A stretch of 7,213 bases of DNA, from NCBI RefSeq assembly GCF_025566965.1, contig NZ_JAOQJL010000062.1, positions 1 through 7,213 on the forward strand. Direction: 5' to 3'. Each line of letters starts with the position of its first letter. Position 1 is the stretch's first letter. Source of the stretch: Blautia_A ammoniilytica. GTDB lineage: Bacteria > Bacillota > Clostridia > Lachnospirales > Lachnospiraceae. Shown here piece by piece: positions 1-5,865 of this stretch. Below the pieces are notes generated by a model. It worked only from the letters and a program-made list of their open reading frames with translations, did not search any database and was not told the origin of the DNA. The position numbers and the translations under genes were made by a program.

Positions 1-762
1 AAAGAGATCCGCTCCAAAGAGGATAAAGATGCACGATTCGGGCATAAAACGGCAACCAGTACGTTTTATGGATATAAAAATCACCTTGCGATGACGGAAG
101 AACGTCTCATTGCAGGGATCAGTGTAACAGATGGAGGAGCGCCAGACGGGCAGGAATTACCAAAACTGATAGAAAAAGCAAAGGAAAATGGAATAAAAGT
201 TACAGAAGTTATAGGCGATATGGCATATGTCAGTGATGATAATCTGGAAGTTTGCGGAAAAGAGATTACATTGATTGCCAGGACCAATACAGCAGTAGCT
301 GCAGCAGCAAACGGAAACCTTGAGGAAGGTTTCTGCTTTAACAAAGATGCGGGGATGTTGCAGTGTCCTGCCGGAGAGCTTTCCACGCGTGTGGAAAAAA
401 GAACAGCCAAAAACGGGAACACTTATTTAAGATATATATTTAGCAAAGTAAAGTGCCGGAAATGCTCACAAAGAAAAAACTGCCGTGTAGGGAAATCAAA
501 GGCTAAAGAACGAAGCTACAGTATTACGCAAGCAAGCGAGAAAAATCTTGAACGGCTTAAATTTGAAGAAAGTGAATATTTTCAGGAGCGAATGAAGATT
601 CGGCACAGGATAGAAGAAAAGAATGGAGAATTAAAGGAAGCTCACGGTTTGCGCAAAGCAGATTCGAGAGGTCTATTTGCTATGCATCTGCAAATGTATT
701 TTACGGCATTTACAGCAAATGTAAAACGAATAGTAAGATTAGAAGAGCTGGCTATGGAGTAA
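1..762 (+). CDS. IS1182-family DDE transposase, C-terminal part (5' truncated by window)
   Basis: This frame is open from base 1 and gives 253 residues, about half of a usual IS1182 transposase (roughly 480-550 residues). It starts inside the catalytic core, with the family-typical ARFGHKT and GYKNHLA stretches. The aspartate of GDMAY (codon 73 of the visible part, bases 217-219) fits the second catalytic Asp. The glutamate in RHRIEEKNGELKEAHGLRK near 601-650 fits the catalytic Glu, with the usual RIExxxxxLKxxxGLRK spacing. Between them lies the family's small cysteine cluster CRKCSQRKNC (about 460-483), probably metal binding. The first catalytic Asp and the N-terminal DNA-binding part lie upstream. 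No stop or frameshift is visible, so the copy may be intact. The enzyme would cut and rejoin the IS ends. The shorter start at base 91 is only an internal methionine. Confidence 0.93.
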   Translation, partial: KEIRSKEDKDARFGHKTATSTFYGYKNHLAMTEERLIAGISVTDGGAPDGQELPKLIEKAKENGIKVTEVIGDMAYVSDDNLEVCGKEITLIARTNTAVAAAANGNLEEGFCFNKDAGMLQCPAGELSTRVEKRTAKNGNTYLRYIFSKVKCRKCSQRKNCRVGKSKAKERSYSITQASEKNLERLKFEESEYFQERMKIRHRIEEKNGELKEAHGLRKADSRGLFAMHLQMYFTAFTANVKRIVRLEELAME

Positions 763-776
763 GCCATAGCTTTTTT
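750..776 (+). terminator. Intrinsic terminator of the transposase
   Basis: GCTATGG (751-757) pairs with CCATAGC (764-770) around the loop AGTAAG, followed at once by six T. The transposase stop codon TAA (760-762) lies in the loop. The hairpin would stop transcription leaving the IS. Confidence 0.75.
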
Positions 777-811
777 GTGCTTTTTCTAAAAAAAATTGAA
801 AAAATATAAAA

Positions 812-847
812 GAAAAACTTCCACTTAAGAAAAAATGGAAGTTTTTC
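812..847. repeat. 12-bp perfect inverted repeat near the IS right end
   Basis: GAAAAACTTCCA (812-823) and TGGAAGTTTTTC (836-847) are perfect complements around a 12-base loop. Because the outer stem is A/T-rich on both sides, it could act as a terminator in both directions. It may be a sub-terminal structure of the IS. Which of these applies cannot be decided without the left IS end. Confidence 0.6.
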
Positions 848-859
848 AGTGCCCTTAAA

Positions 860-876
860 AAGGAGGGGTTTTACTG
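860..876 (+). promoter_or_regulatory. Strong Shine-Dalgarno followed by a CTG codon
   Basis: AAGGAGGGG (860-868) is an almost ideal ribosome binding site. Five bases later the Nudix-like frame has CTG (874-876), and no ATG, GTG or TTG occurs in that frame between the upstream stop TAA (856-858) and ATG 973. The bases around it read TTTTACTGGAA, so removal of C874 would restore ATGGAA in the same frame. The site is either a rare CTG start or a damaged ATG. Confidence 0.6.
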
Positions 877-1362
877 GAAAAGTATGCTTGTACAGGGACG
901 AAAAGAATATCCGTTGTTGTACAGAATCGGAAAAAACAATATTTAATAGTACAGAATTCAGATCAGGCTTATATGGAATTTCCAGGGATTATCTCCAAAG
1001 GATATAAAATGCCTGAGGATGACACTTTTTTTGTTATGGAAGAGGTTGGCAAAATTCTTGGAGTACAATTAGAATCTGTAAAACTCATAGAGATATATTA
1101 TGACGATAGTATTCCGTGGAGGCATTATATTTATCGTGCTGAAATATTATCAGGTAATCCGTCAAAGATAAAATACGAAAAAATAGTTTGGAAATCTTTT
1201 GAGAGCATAGAATCTGGAGATTTCAATTTATATGGAAAGCAGGTTTATCAGAAAATAGCGGAATGTACATATTGCCGAAAACTTTGTGAGAAAAAGGCGG
1301 AACTAGATATTTTTATGATGAATATGTGGCTCAGGATGCCGGGATGCTCGTGTCAAATGTGA
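874..1362 (+). pseudogene. Degenerate Nudix-like protein, N-terminal part of a frameshifted gene
   Basis: Read from CTG 874, the frame gives about 162 residues. An ATG at 973 is the first standard start, but it would cut off the first strands of the domain. Residues 11-40 (RISVVVQNRKKQYLIV, then YMEFPG) look like the start of a Nudix domain. The region equivalent to the Nudix box, near EEVGKILGV, keeps the last Gly but has Lys-Ile where the two metal-binding glutamates should be. It is also about two residues longer than the usual box. Hydrolase activity is therefore doubtful, and ligand binding is more likely. A CTYCRKLC cluster (Cys 131, 134, 138) follows. From about residue 141 the frame looks wrong: the coding signal moves to the next frame, which continues to 1868. 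The break lies at the A-run 1291-1295. An upstream IS and the missing ATG support decay. I do not recognise the full gene. Confidence 0.55.
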
Positions 1363-1868
1363 TTAAACAGGCAGGTGATTCTGAAGATATTTATAAGATG
1401 GCGATTCGTTATTACTTCAGTCATCTAAGAGCTTGGTTGGTTGAAAGTCCAAACTTAAAGAAAAATCGCACAGTTCAAAATTATTTGCTGTTATATGAGA
1501 GACAAGACCTGTTGACAGAAGTGAATCAAGTGCTTGAACTACATGTTACGGAAGATTGGACGTTAAGATATTTAATCAAAAGCTATATTGATACAAATAT
1601 AGCTCACTACGATAGGTCAACAGAAGAGACAAAACAGATAGTAACATTTTGTAATTCTGTATTTGGAAAAGAAGGTAAGTTTCCTATTGATCAATTTGTA
1701 GGAATAATGGAAAGCTACATGATGTCTTTAGTTATAGAAATGTGGTTTTATGCAGGTGAGTTAGGTGCAGATATTGGAAATCCAGATCCTGCAGTAGCTG
1801 TATTCATGGATGTTAATAGACAAGAACTGCTAGAGATGATGAAAGAAAAGTTCAATGATAAGGAGTAG
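1326..1868 (+). pseudogene. Helical C-terminal part of the frameshifted Nudix-like gene
   Basis: The first possible start is GTG 1326, but it has no ribosome binding site. The frame is open back to about 1290, and that extra stretch (EKGGTRYFYDEYVAQDAG) reads as genuine protein. Adding one A to the A-run at 1291-1295 joins it to the Nudix-like frame and gives one protein of about 331 residues. The part is rich in predicted helix and aromatic residues. Near bases 1587-1613 the motif IDTNIAHYD resembles the RNxxxxHYD-type motif of HEPN proteins, but the usual Arg-Asn is replaced by Ile-Asp. A HEPN-like fold is thus only a weak suggestion. The protein ends in a charged helix, and its stop lies 9 bases before the DUF4160-like gene, with which it would share a transcript. 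A separate gene using GTG is the less likely alternative. Confidence 0.5.
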
Positions 1869-1877
1869 GAGAGGATA

Positions 1878-2204
1878 ATGTTGTCTGGTGATGAAATACT
1901 AAAATTGGAAGAGTTCTATCATATTTTTTCATTTGAGCCCAATTTTCAAGTGGTAGCTAAGCTTGATGGTATGCGTTTTATAATACATCCTAACGAAAAT
2001 TGCGGGCATAATAATGGACATATTCATATTGAGAGTAGTGGAGCAGAAATAGAAATTGATTTACAGACATTTAAAGTTATGAACACGTCAGGGAAAATTT
2101 CGCCACACAAAATTAAGACTGCTCAGAAATTTGTGGAAGAAAATCAAGCTATGTTTATTCAACATTGGAATGAGTTTACCAATGGTGTAAAGATATCAGC
2201 TTAA
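1878..2204 (+). CDS. DUF4160-like small protein
   Basis: The product has 108 residues. The middle and end match the layout I know for DUF4160 proteins: a strand with a His-rich turn (GHIHIES, His48 and His50), then a strand pair around AEIEIDLQTFKVMNTSGKI, then a closing helix (KIKTAQKFVEENQAMFIQHWNEF, residues 78-100). The family is small and of unknown biochemical role, and is often found beside DUF2442 proteins in toxin-antitoxin-like pairs; no DUF2442 gene is visible here. The ATG at 1878 is preceded by AGGAGAGGA, which overlaps the end of the preceding gene, so the two are probably cotranscribed. Function unknown. The family call is from pattern memory, not a search. Confidence 0.6.
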   Translation: MLSGDEILKLEEFYHIFSFEPNFQVVAKLDGMRFIIHPNENCGHNNGHIHIESSGAEIEIDLQTFKVMNTSGKISPHKIKTAQKFVEENQAMFIQHWNEFTNGVKISA

Positions 2205-2311
2205 GAAAAGTATTATCATATAGTGCAAATCATTACCAAGTATTCAGGGGATTTAAATTTTCGGCTTGTAGTAGAAGCAGTGCTTCAATAATTTGAAGGA
2301 GGCATACTACG

Positions 2312-2500
2312 ATGCAGAAAAAAGTAGACCGCAAGAGATTTGTCAGATACAAAGAGGGCGTAGAACTGTACTCTATGTGCCAGTCCAAGTTTGAGGATAT
2401 GGCAAAGGAGGCAGGAGCTATTTACAAGTTGAATAAGCTTGTATTGGTTAACTGTGATGTATTTGAAGAGTATCTGGAAACATTTCGAATCAAAGAATAG
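2312..2500 (+). CDS. DUF6462-like small HTH protein, possible excisionase
   Basis: The product has 62 residues and is preceded by AAGGAGG (2296-2302) nine bases before ATG. Residues 10-58 fit a winged-helix or MerR/excisionase-type DNA-binding fold: a helix-turn-helix over EGVELYSMCQSKFEDMAKEAG, a strand pair (AIYKLNKLVLVN), and a last helix (CDVFEEYLETFRI). The wording closely resembles DUF6462 proteins of clostridial mobile elements, which commonly sit just upstream of a tyrosine integrase, as here. A role as recombination directionality factor or integrase regulator is inferred from size, fold and position, not proven. A 5-bp hairpin (2274-2278 with 2282-2286) lies just before the ribosome binding site. 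Confidence 0.75.
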   Translation: MQKKVDRKRFVRYKEGVELYSMCQSKFEDMAKEAGAIYKLNKLVLVNCDVFEEYLETFRIKE

Positions 2501-2538
2501 TCGGGAAGGATTTGCACATATTTTTTGAAAATTAGGGG

Positions 2539-2567
2539 TTGACTTATTGACGGGCAATAAGCAAAAT
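2539..2567 (+). promoter_or_regulatory. Candidate promoter with internal inverted repeat (possible operator)
   Basis: TTGACT (2539-2544) and CAAAAT (2562-2567) are separated by 17 bases and form a reasonable sigma-A-type promoter with a weak -10. Between the boxes TTATTG (2544-2549) and CAATAA (2555-2560) form a perfect inverted repeat around ACGGG. A dimeric regulator bound there would block the polymerase. The ribbon-helix-helix gene starts 29 bases downstream, so self-repression is a natural reading, but it is inference. Confidence 0.45.
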
Positions 2568-2595
2568 GTACTTAAGTTGAGAGGAGGCATTAGCA

Positions 2596-2775
2596 ATGAG
2601 TAATATGGGAAGACCTAAGTTAGATGAGCCGATGGTTCATAAGGTATCGGTTCGATTTAATGAAAGGGAATATCAGAGACTCAAAGCATATGCTGAATCA
2701 ATAAACAAAACTATGACCGAAGCATTAAAAGACGGCATAGAGTTGCTTTACAAGAACTCCCAAGAAAAAGAATAA
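2596..2775 (+). CDS. Ribbon-helix-helix (CopG/Arc-type) DNA-binding protein
   Basis: This 59-residue gene has a clear GAGGAGG ribosome binding site (2581-2587) eight bases before ATG. The product starts MSNMGRPKLDEP, a GRPK lead often seen in CopG/Arc-type regulators. The strand HKVSVRFNEREYQRLKAYAE (residues 15-34) leads into two helices, the second being KTMTEALKDGIELLYKN. This is the classic ribbon-helix-helix layout, in which two chains pair their strands and insert them in the DNA major groove. It sits between the excisionase-like gene and the integrase and probably controls this module, perhaps through the inverted repeat in its own promoter. The stop codon lies 40 bases before the integrase start. 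It is too short to be a candidate for an enzyme. Confidence 0.8.
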   Translation: MSNMGRPKLDEPMVHKVSVRFNEREYQRLKAYAESINKTMTEALKDGIELLYKNSQEKE

Positions 2776-2781
2776 GTGCAG

Positions 2782-2811
2782 ATCTCTTTTCTTTCATTTT
2801 GGAAAGGAGAT
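2782..2811 (+). promoter_or_regulatory. Hairpin that hides the integrase ribosome binding site
   Basis: ATCTCTTTTC (2782-2791) pairs with GAAAGGAGAT (2802-2811): nine Watson-Crick pairs and one G-U pair, with a 10-base loop. The right arm contains the AAGGAG Shine-Dalgarno (2804-2809) of the integrase at 2816. When folded, the RNA would block ribosome entry, so integrase output could be held down or opened by translation of the preceding gene or by a factor. Confidence 0.55.
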
Positions 2812-2815
2812 TACA

Positions 2816-3901
2816 ATGGCAGCAAGAAAAGATAATAAAGGCAGAGCACTTAGAAAGGGAGAGTTTCAGAGAGCAAGCGACGGCAAGTATGTATATGGTT
2901 ATGTGGATCCGAACGGAGTAAGACGCTATATTTATTCCAAAGATTTGAAGACTCTCAGGGAGAGGGAAGAGAAGCTTATCAAGAATCAGCTCGATGGACT
3001 TGATGTGTATGTGGCTGGAAGCGCAGATTTGAACTTTGTGTTTGACAGATACATTTCTACTAAGTCAGAGCTTCGTAGAACCACCTATACGAATTACACT
3101 TACATGTATGATCATTTTGTAAGGGATAGATTCGGAAAGAAAAAGGTTGGAGATATTAAGTATTCAGATGTGCTTCATTTCTATCATGACCGCATCCACA
3201 ACAAGGGAATTCAGATTAACACTTTGGATACTATCCACATCGTATTGCATCCGACATTTCAGTTGGCTGTTCGTGATGGAATTATCAGAATGAATCCATC
3301 CGATGGTGTTATGGCTGAATTGAAAAAGAAGACTGGAAATAAGAAGGGAATCAGACACGCACTTACAGTTGAACAGCAGAGATCATTCATGAATTATATT
3401 GCTGAGAGCACGGTGTTTGTTGGATGGCTCCCGTTCTTTACAGTGTTACTTGGTACCGGATGTAGAATCGGTGAGGTGGTTGGACTTCGTTGGCAGGACG
3501 TGGATCTGAAGGAGAGAACCATTAACATCAATCACGCAATGACCTATTATCCAAGACGCGATGATACTTACAAGTGTGAGTTCAAGGTATCACTTCCTAA
3601 GACGGATGCAGGTATTAGAATTCTTCCTATGATGAAGCAGGTATATGAAGCACTTCAGGGAGAATATGATCGCCAGAAGGAAAAAGGTTTTTCAGAAGCT
3701 GTGGTTGATGGAATGAGCGGATTCATCTTTACAAATCGTTTTGATACAATCCATAATCCTCAGGCAGTGAACCGTGCTATCAAGAGAATCTACGAAGCCT
3801 ATAATGCAGAAGAGATTGTGAGGGCTAAGAATGAACATCGTGATCCAATCATTATCCCTCATTTCTTGTGTCATGGTCGAGTTATAATAAGGACAAGTTA
3901 G
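2816..3901 (+). pseudogene. int: Tyrosine site-specific integrase, C-terminally truncated
   Basis: The intact part is a Tn916-type tyrosine recombinase: an N-terminal arm-site domain (residues 1-50, with YGYVDPNGVRRYIYSKDL), a helical core-binding domain (about 55-165), and the start of the catalytic domain. The first catalytic Arg is in TGCRIGEVVGLRW (Arg217), and a Lys in SLPKTDAG (Lys262) fits the beta-hairpin lysine. Family members then have PHFSCHHLRHTF, and after about 45 more residues the nucleophilic Tyr. Here the text reads PHFLCH up to base 3874, then nine unrelated residues (GRVIIRTS and stop). The HxxR arginine, the third-box His/Trp and the Tyr are lost, so strand cleavage should be impossible. 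At 361 residues it is about 40 short. The start has AAGGAG seven bases upstream, inside a hairpin. The gene would have driven integration and excision of the element. Confidence 0.9.
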
Positions 3902-3945
3902 AAAACTCCAGTAAATACAAGGGGTTGCACTAATTTAGTCCTTAT
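3887..3945 (+). repeat. Terminator-like hairpin, copy 1 of two related structures
   Basis: ATAAGGAC (3887-3894) pairs perfectly with GTCCTTAT (3938-3945). The flanking AAGTTAG and CTAATTTA extend the stem imperfectly, and TTTTT follows the right arm. The left arm lies inside the aberrant 3' end of the integrase frame, so the structure arrived with, or marks, the break. It may terminate integrase transcription. The right arm and its T-run match 16 of 20 bases of the second hairpin downstream. The DNA between them (3946-4068) contains no gene that I can see, only a short palindrome CAGCGCTG (3976-3983) and weak imperfect stems. Confidence 0.6.
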
Positions 3946-4072
3946 TTTTAATTTCCTGAAAAGGGAAAAATAAAGCAGCGCTGTCATTCCAGAATATGAA
4001 TTATTACAGATTCAGACTGGAAATGGATTTGTGTAAGACAAGAGTAAAAACAACAGAATTATTGTAATTATA

Positions 4073-4130
4073 GGACTGAATTAGCTCGCACGGAATATAG
4101 ATTCCGGATGTCTAATTCAGTCCTCTTTTT
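4073..4130 (+). terminator. Nested hairpin with T-run before parA, copy 2
   Basis: GGACTGAATTAG (4073-4084) pairs perfectly with CTAATTCAGTCC (4112-4123), followed by TCTTTTT. Inside it a second stem CGGAAT/ATTCCG (4091-4096 and 4101-4106) closes a four-base loop ATAG. The T-run ends only 28 bases before the parA ATG, which leaves no room for a promoter, so parA transcripts should pass through this structure. It may therefore act as an attenuator or be read through from upstream. Confidence 0.7.
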
Positions 4131-4158
4131 GATTGATGACGATGAAAGGTGATGAAAA

Positions 4159-4944
4159 ATGGCTAGAATTATTTCTATTGTAAACCAAAAAGGGGGAACG
4201 GGAAAATCCGCATGTACAGCTAATTTAGCAGTAGGATTAGCACAAAAGAATATGAAAGTGTTGATTGTAGATGCCGATCCACAGTCTGATGTATCCGCAG
4301 GATTTGGATATCGTGATTGTGATGACAGTAATGAAACACTTACTGCTCTTATGGATGCTGTAATGAAAGATGAAGATATTCCTTCCGAATGTTTTATCAG
4401 ACATCAGGCAGAGGGGATAGACATTATCTGTTCTAACATTGGACTGGCAGGTACGGAAGTACAGTTGGTAAATGCAATGAGTAGAGAATATGTATTGAAA
4501 CAGATTTTATATGGTATCAAAGATCAATATGATGTAGTCATCATTGATTGTATGCCATCATTGGGAATGATTACGATTAATGCGCTGGCTGCATCAGATG
4601 AAGTCCTCATTCCAGTTGAAGCATCCTACCTGCCAATCAAAGGATTGCAGCAGTTGTTAAAAACAATCGGTAAGGTCCGTAAGCAGATTAATCCGAAGCT
4701 GCAAGTCGGAGGTATTTTGTTTACGATGGTCGATGCTCATACGAATGATGCCAGAAATAACATGGAACTTCTCAGAAATGTATATGGAAGTCAAATTCAT
4801 ATCTTTGATAATTATATTCCATTTTCTGTAAGAATGAAGGAAGCAGTCAGAGAAGGACAGAGTATTTTCTCTTATGATCCGAAAGGCAAAGCTACAGAAG
4901 CTTATCGGAGAGTGACGGAGGAGGTGCTGAAAGATGCCATCTAA
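4159..4944 (+). CDS. parA: ParA/Soj-type partition ATPase
   Basis: The 261-residue product has every mark of a ParA ATPase: a deviant Walker A KGGTGKS (residues 11-17, with the signature Lys11), the DADPQ segment (residues 38-42), and a Walker B-like IIDCMPSLG near residue 131. It has no extra N-terminal HTH, so it is the short Soj-like form that does not itself act as a classical operator-binding repressor. With ATP it dimerises and binds DNA non-specifically, and with ParB it moves DNA molecules apart. In mobile elements it helps keep the excised circle or plasmid form. The ribosome binding site is a modest AAAGGTGAT about five bases before ATG. It overlaps parB by 11 bases, so the two are translationally coupled. 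A terminator-like hairpin lies just upstream. Confidence 0.93.
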   Translation: MARIISIVNQKGGTGKSACTANLAVGLAQKNMKVLIVDADPQSDVSAGFGYRDCDDSNETLTALMDAVMKDEDIPSECFIRHQAEGIDIICSNIGLAGTEVQLVNAMSREYVLKQILYGIKDQYDVVIIDCMPSLGMITINALAASDEVLIPVEASYLPIKGLQQLLKTIGKVRKQINPKLQVGGILFTMVDAHTNDARNNMELLRNVYGSQIHIFDNYIPFSVRMKEAVREGQSIFSYDPKGKATEAYRRVTEEVLKDAI

Positions 4945-5830
4945 AAAAAGAGCAACTCCCATTTCCTTACAGCCACTTGATGCGTTATTTGGAACAAACG
5001 AAGAAACAAACAATGGAATTTGTGAGATAGAAATAGGAAGCCTTCATCCATTTCCAAATCACCCGTTTCAAGTAAAAGATGATAAGAAAATGGAAGAATT
5101 ATCAGAAAGCATTACACAATATGGCGTGTTGGTTCCTGGTATTGTGCGATTGAGAGAGTCCGGTGGTTATGAGCTGGTAGCTGGTCATAGGCGAAAACGA
5201 GCATGTGAACTTGCGGGATTAGAGAAAATGCCTGTTATCATCAAAGATCTTACAGATGATGAAGCGACGGTGATCATGGTAGATTCCAACATTCAACGAG
5301 AAGAGCTGCTGATCAGTGAAAAGGCATTCGCTTATAAAATGAAATATGAGGCGTTAAAGCGTCAGGGAAAACGGTCTGATTTAACTTCTTGCCAAGTTGG
5401 CAAGAAGTTGGCGGCAGAAGAAGTCAGTCAGAATACAGGAGATAGTTCCAGACAGATTCTTCGATATATTCATCTGACAGAGTTAATCGCAGAACTTTTA
5501 GAACTGGCAGACGAGAAGAAGCTTCCCTTTAATACAGCTGTTGAAGTTTCATATTTGAGAAGTGAAGAACAACAGATATTGCTTCAGTATATGAGTAATC
5601 ACAATATGGTACCGTCTATGAAGCAGGCAAAGGAATTGAAGCAGATTGCAAAAGAGCAGATGTTGACATATTCAGAGATTGACCAGATCTGTATGAATGA
5701 AAGTACTGAGAAAGTACAGGTACAGATTCCGGCGAAAAAGCTGAAACAGTATTTTCCTGAGTCATATTCTAAAGCTCAGATGGAAGAAGTGATATTTATG
5801 CTCCTGGCATCATGGGCAGAAAAACAATAA
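4934..5830 (+). CDS. parB: ParB-family partition protein
   Basis: The 298-residue product starts inside parA (overlap 4934-4944) after GGAGGAGG. Residues 30-125 form the ParB/Srx-like N-terminal domain, with the nucleotide-binding signature AGHRRKRACELAGL (83-96, a GHRR form of the GERR box) and VDSNIQREEL. A helix-turn-helix follows around residues 158-181 (LAAEEVSQNTGDSSRQILRYIHL). The last 90 residues would form linker and dimer parts. By family knowledge it binds parS, loads CTP, spreads on DNA and stimulates ParA. Between the N-terminal domain and the HTH is a stretch SDLTSCQVGKKL whose DNA is a 27-base palindrome. The stop is 35 bases before the next start. A homologous chromosomal-type parS (TGTTTCACGTGAAACA) was not seen. 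Confidence 0.92.
   Translation: MPSKKRATPISLQPLDALFGTNEETNNGICEIEIGSLHPFPNHPFQVKDDKKMEELSESITQYGVLVPGIVRLRESGGYELVAGHRRKRACELAGLEKMPVIIKDLTDDEATVIMVDSNIQREELLISEKAFAYKMKYEALKRQGKRSDLTSCQVGKKLAAEEVSQNTGDSSRQILRYIHLTELIAELLELADEKKLPFNTAVEVSYLRSEEQQILLQYMSNHNMVPSMKQAKELKQIAKEQMLTYSEIDQICMNESTEKVQVQIPAKKLKQYFPESYSKAQMEEVIFMLLASWAEKQ
5383..5409. repeat. 27-bp palindrome inside parB, candidate parS or operator
   Basis: AACTTCTTGCCAA (5383-5395) and TTGGCAAGAAGTT (5397-5409) are perfect complements around a single central G. The site codes for LTSCQVGKKL-type residues just before the ParB helix-turn-helix. A perfect 13-bp arm repeat is unlikely by chance at one given place in a coding sequence. The form (a long dyad close to parA and parB) is what a ParB-binding site would look like, but binding is unproven. 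Confidence 0.6.
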
Positions 5831-5865
5831 TATGATATGCGAAGTTGGACAGAAGGAATGAAAAG

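Larger units (their letters stand above)
1..854 (+). mobile_element. IS1182-family insertion sequence, right-hand part (left end outside window)
   Basis: The first 762 bases encode the C-terminal half of an IS1182-type DDE transposase. About 90 bases of AT-rich non-coding DNA follow before the next gene's ribosome binding site. A 12-bp inverted repeat (812-823 with 836-847) lies at this edge. I place the right end of the element near 854, just before the run TTAAAAAGGAGG, but that limit is an inference because the left terminal repeat is not in the window for comparison. Confidence 0.6.

Noticed and set aside
81..422. Open frame on the minus strand within the transposase
   Set aside because: It is antisense to a clear IS1182 transposase, has no ribosome binding site and no family-like sequence.
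884..946. Small frame from ATG 884 (MLVQGRKEYPLLYRIGKNNI)
   Set aside because: It is too far from the ribosome binding site (15 bases) and overlaps the Nudix-like frame, whose sequence is far more protein-like.
2266..2294. Possible promoter TTGTAG-17-TAATTT before the DUF6462-like gene
   Set aside because: Only about half of each box matches, and it would leave almost no leader before the ribosome binding site.
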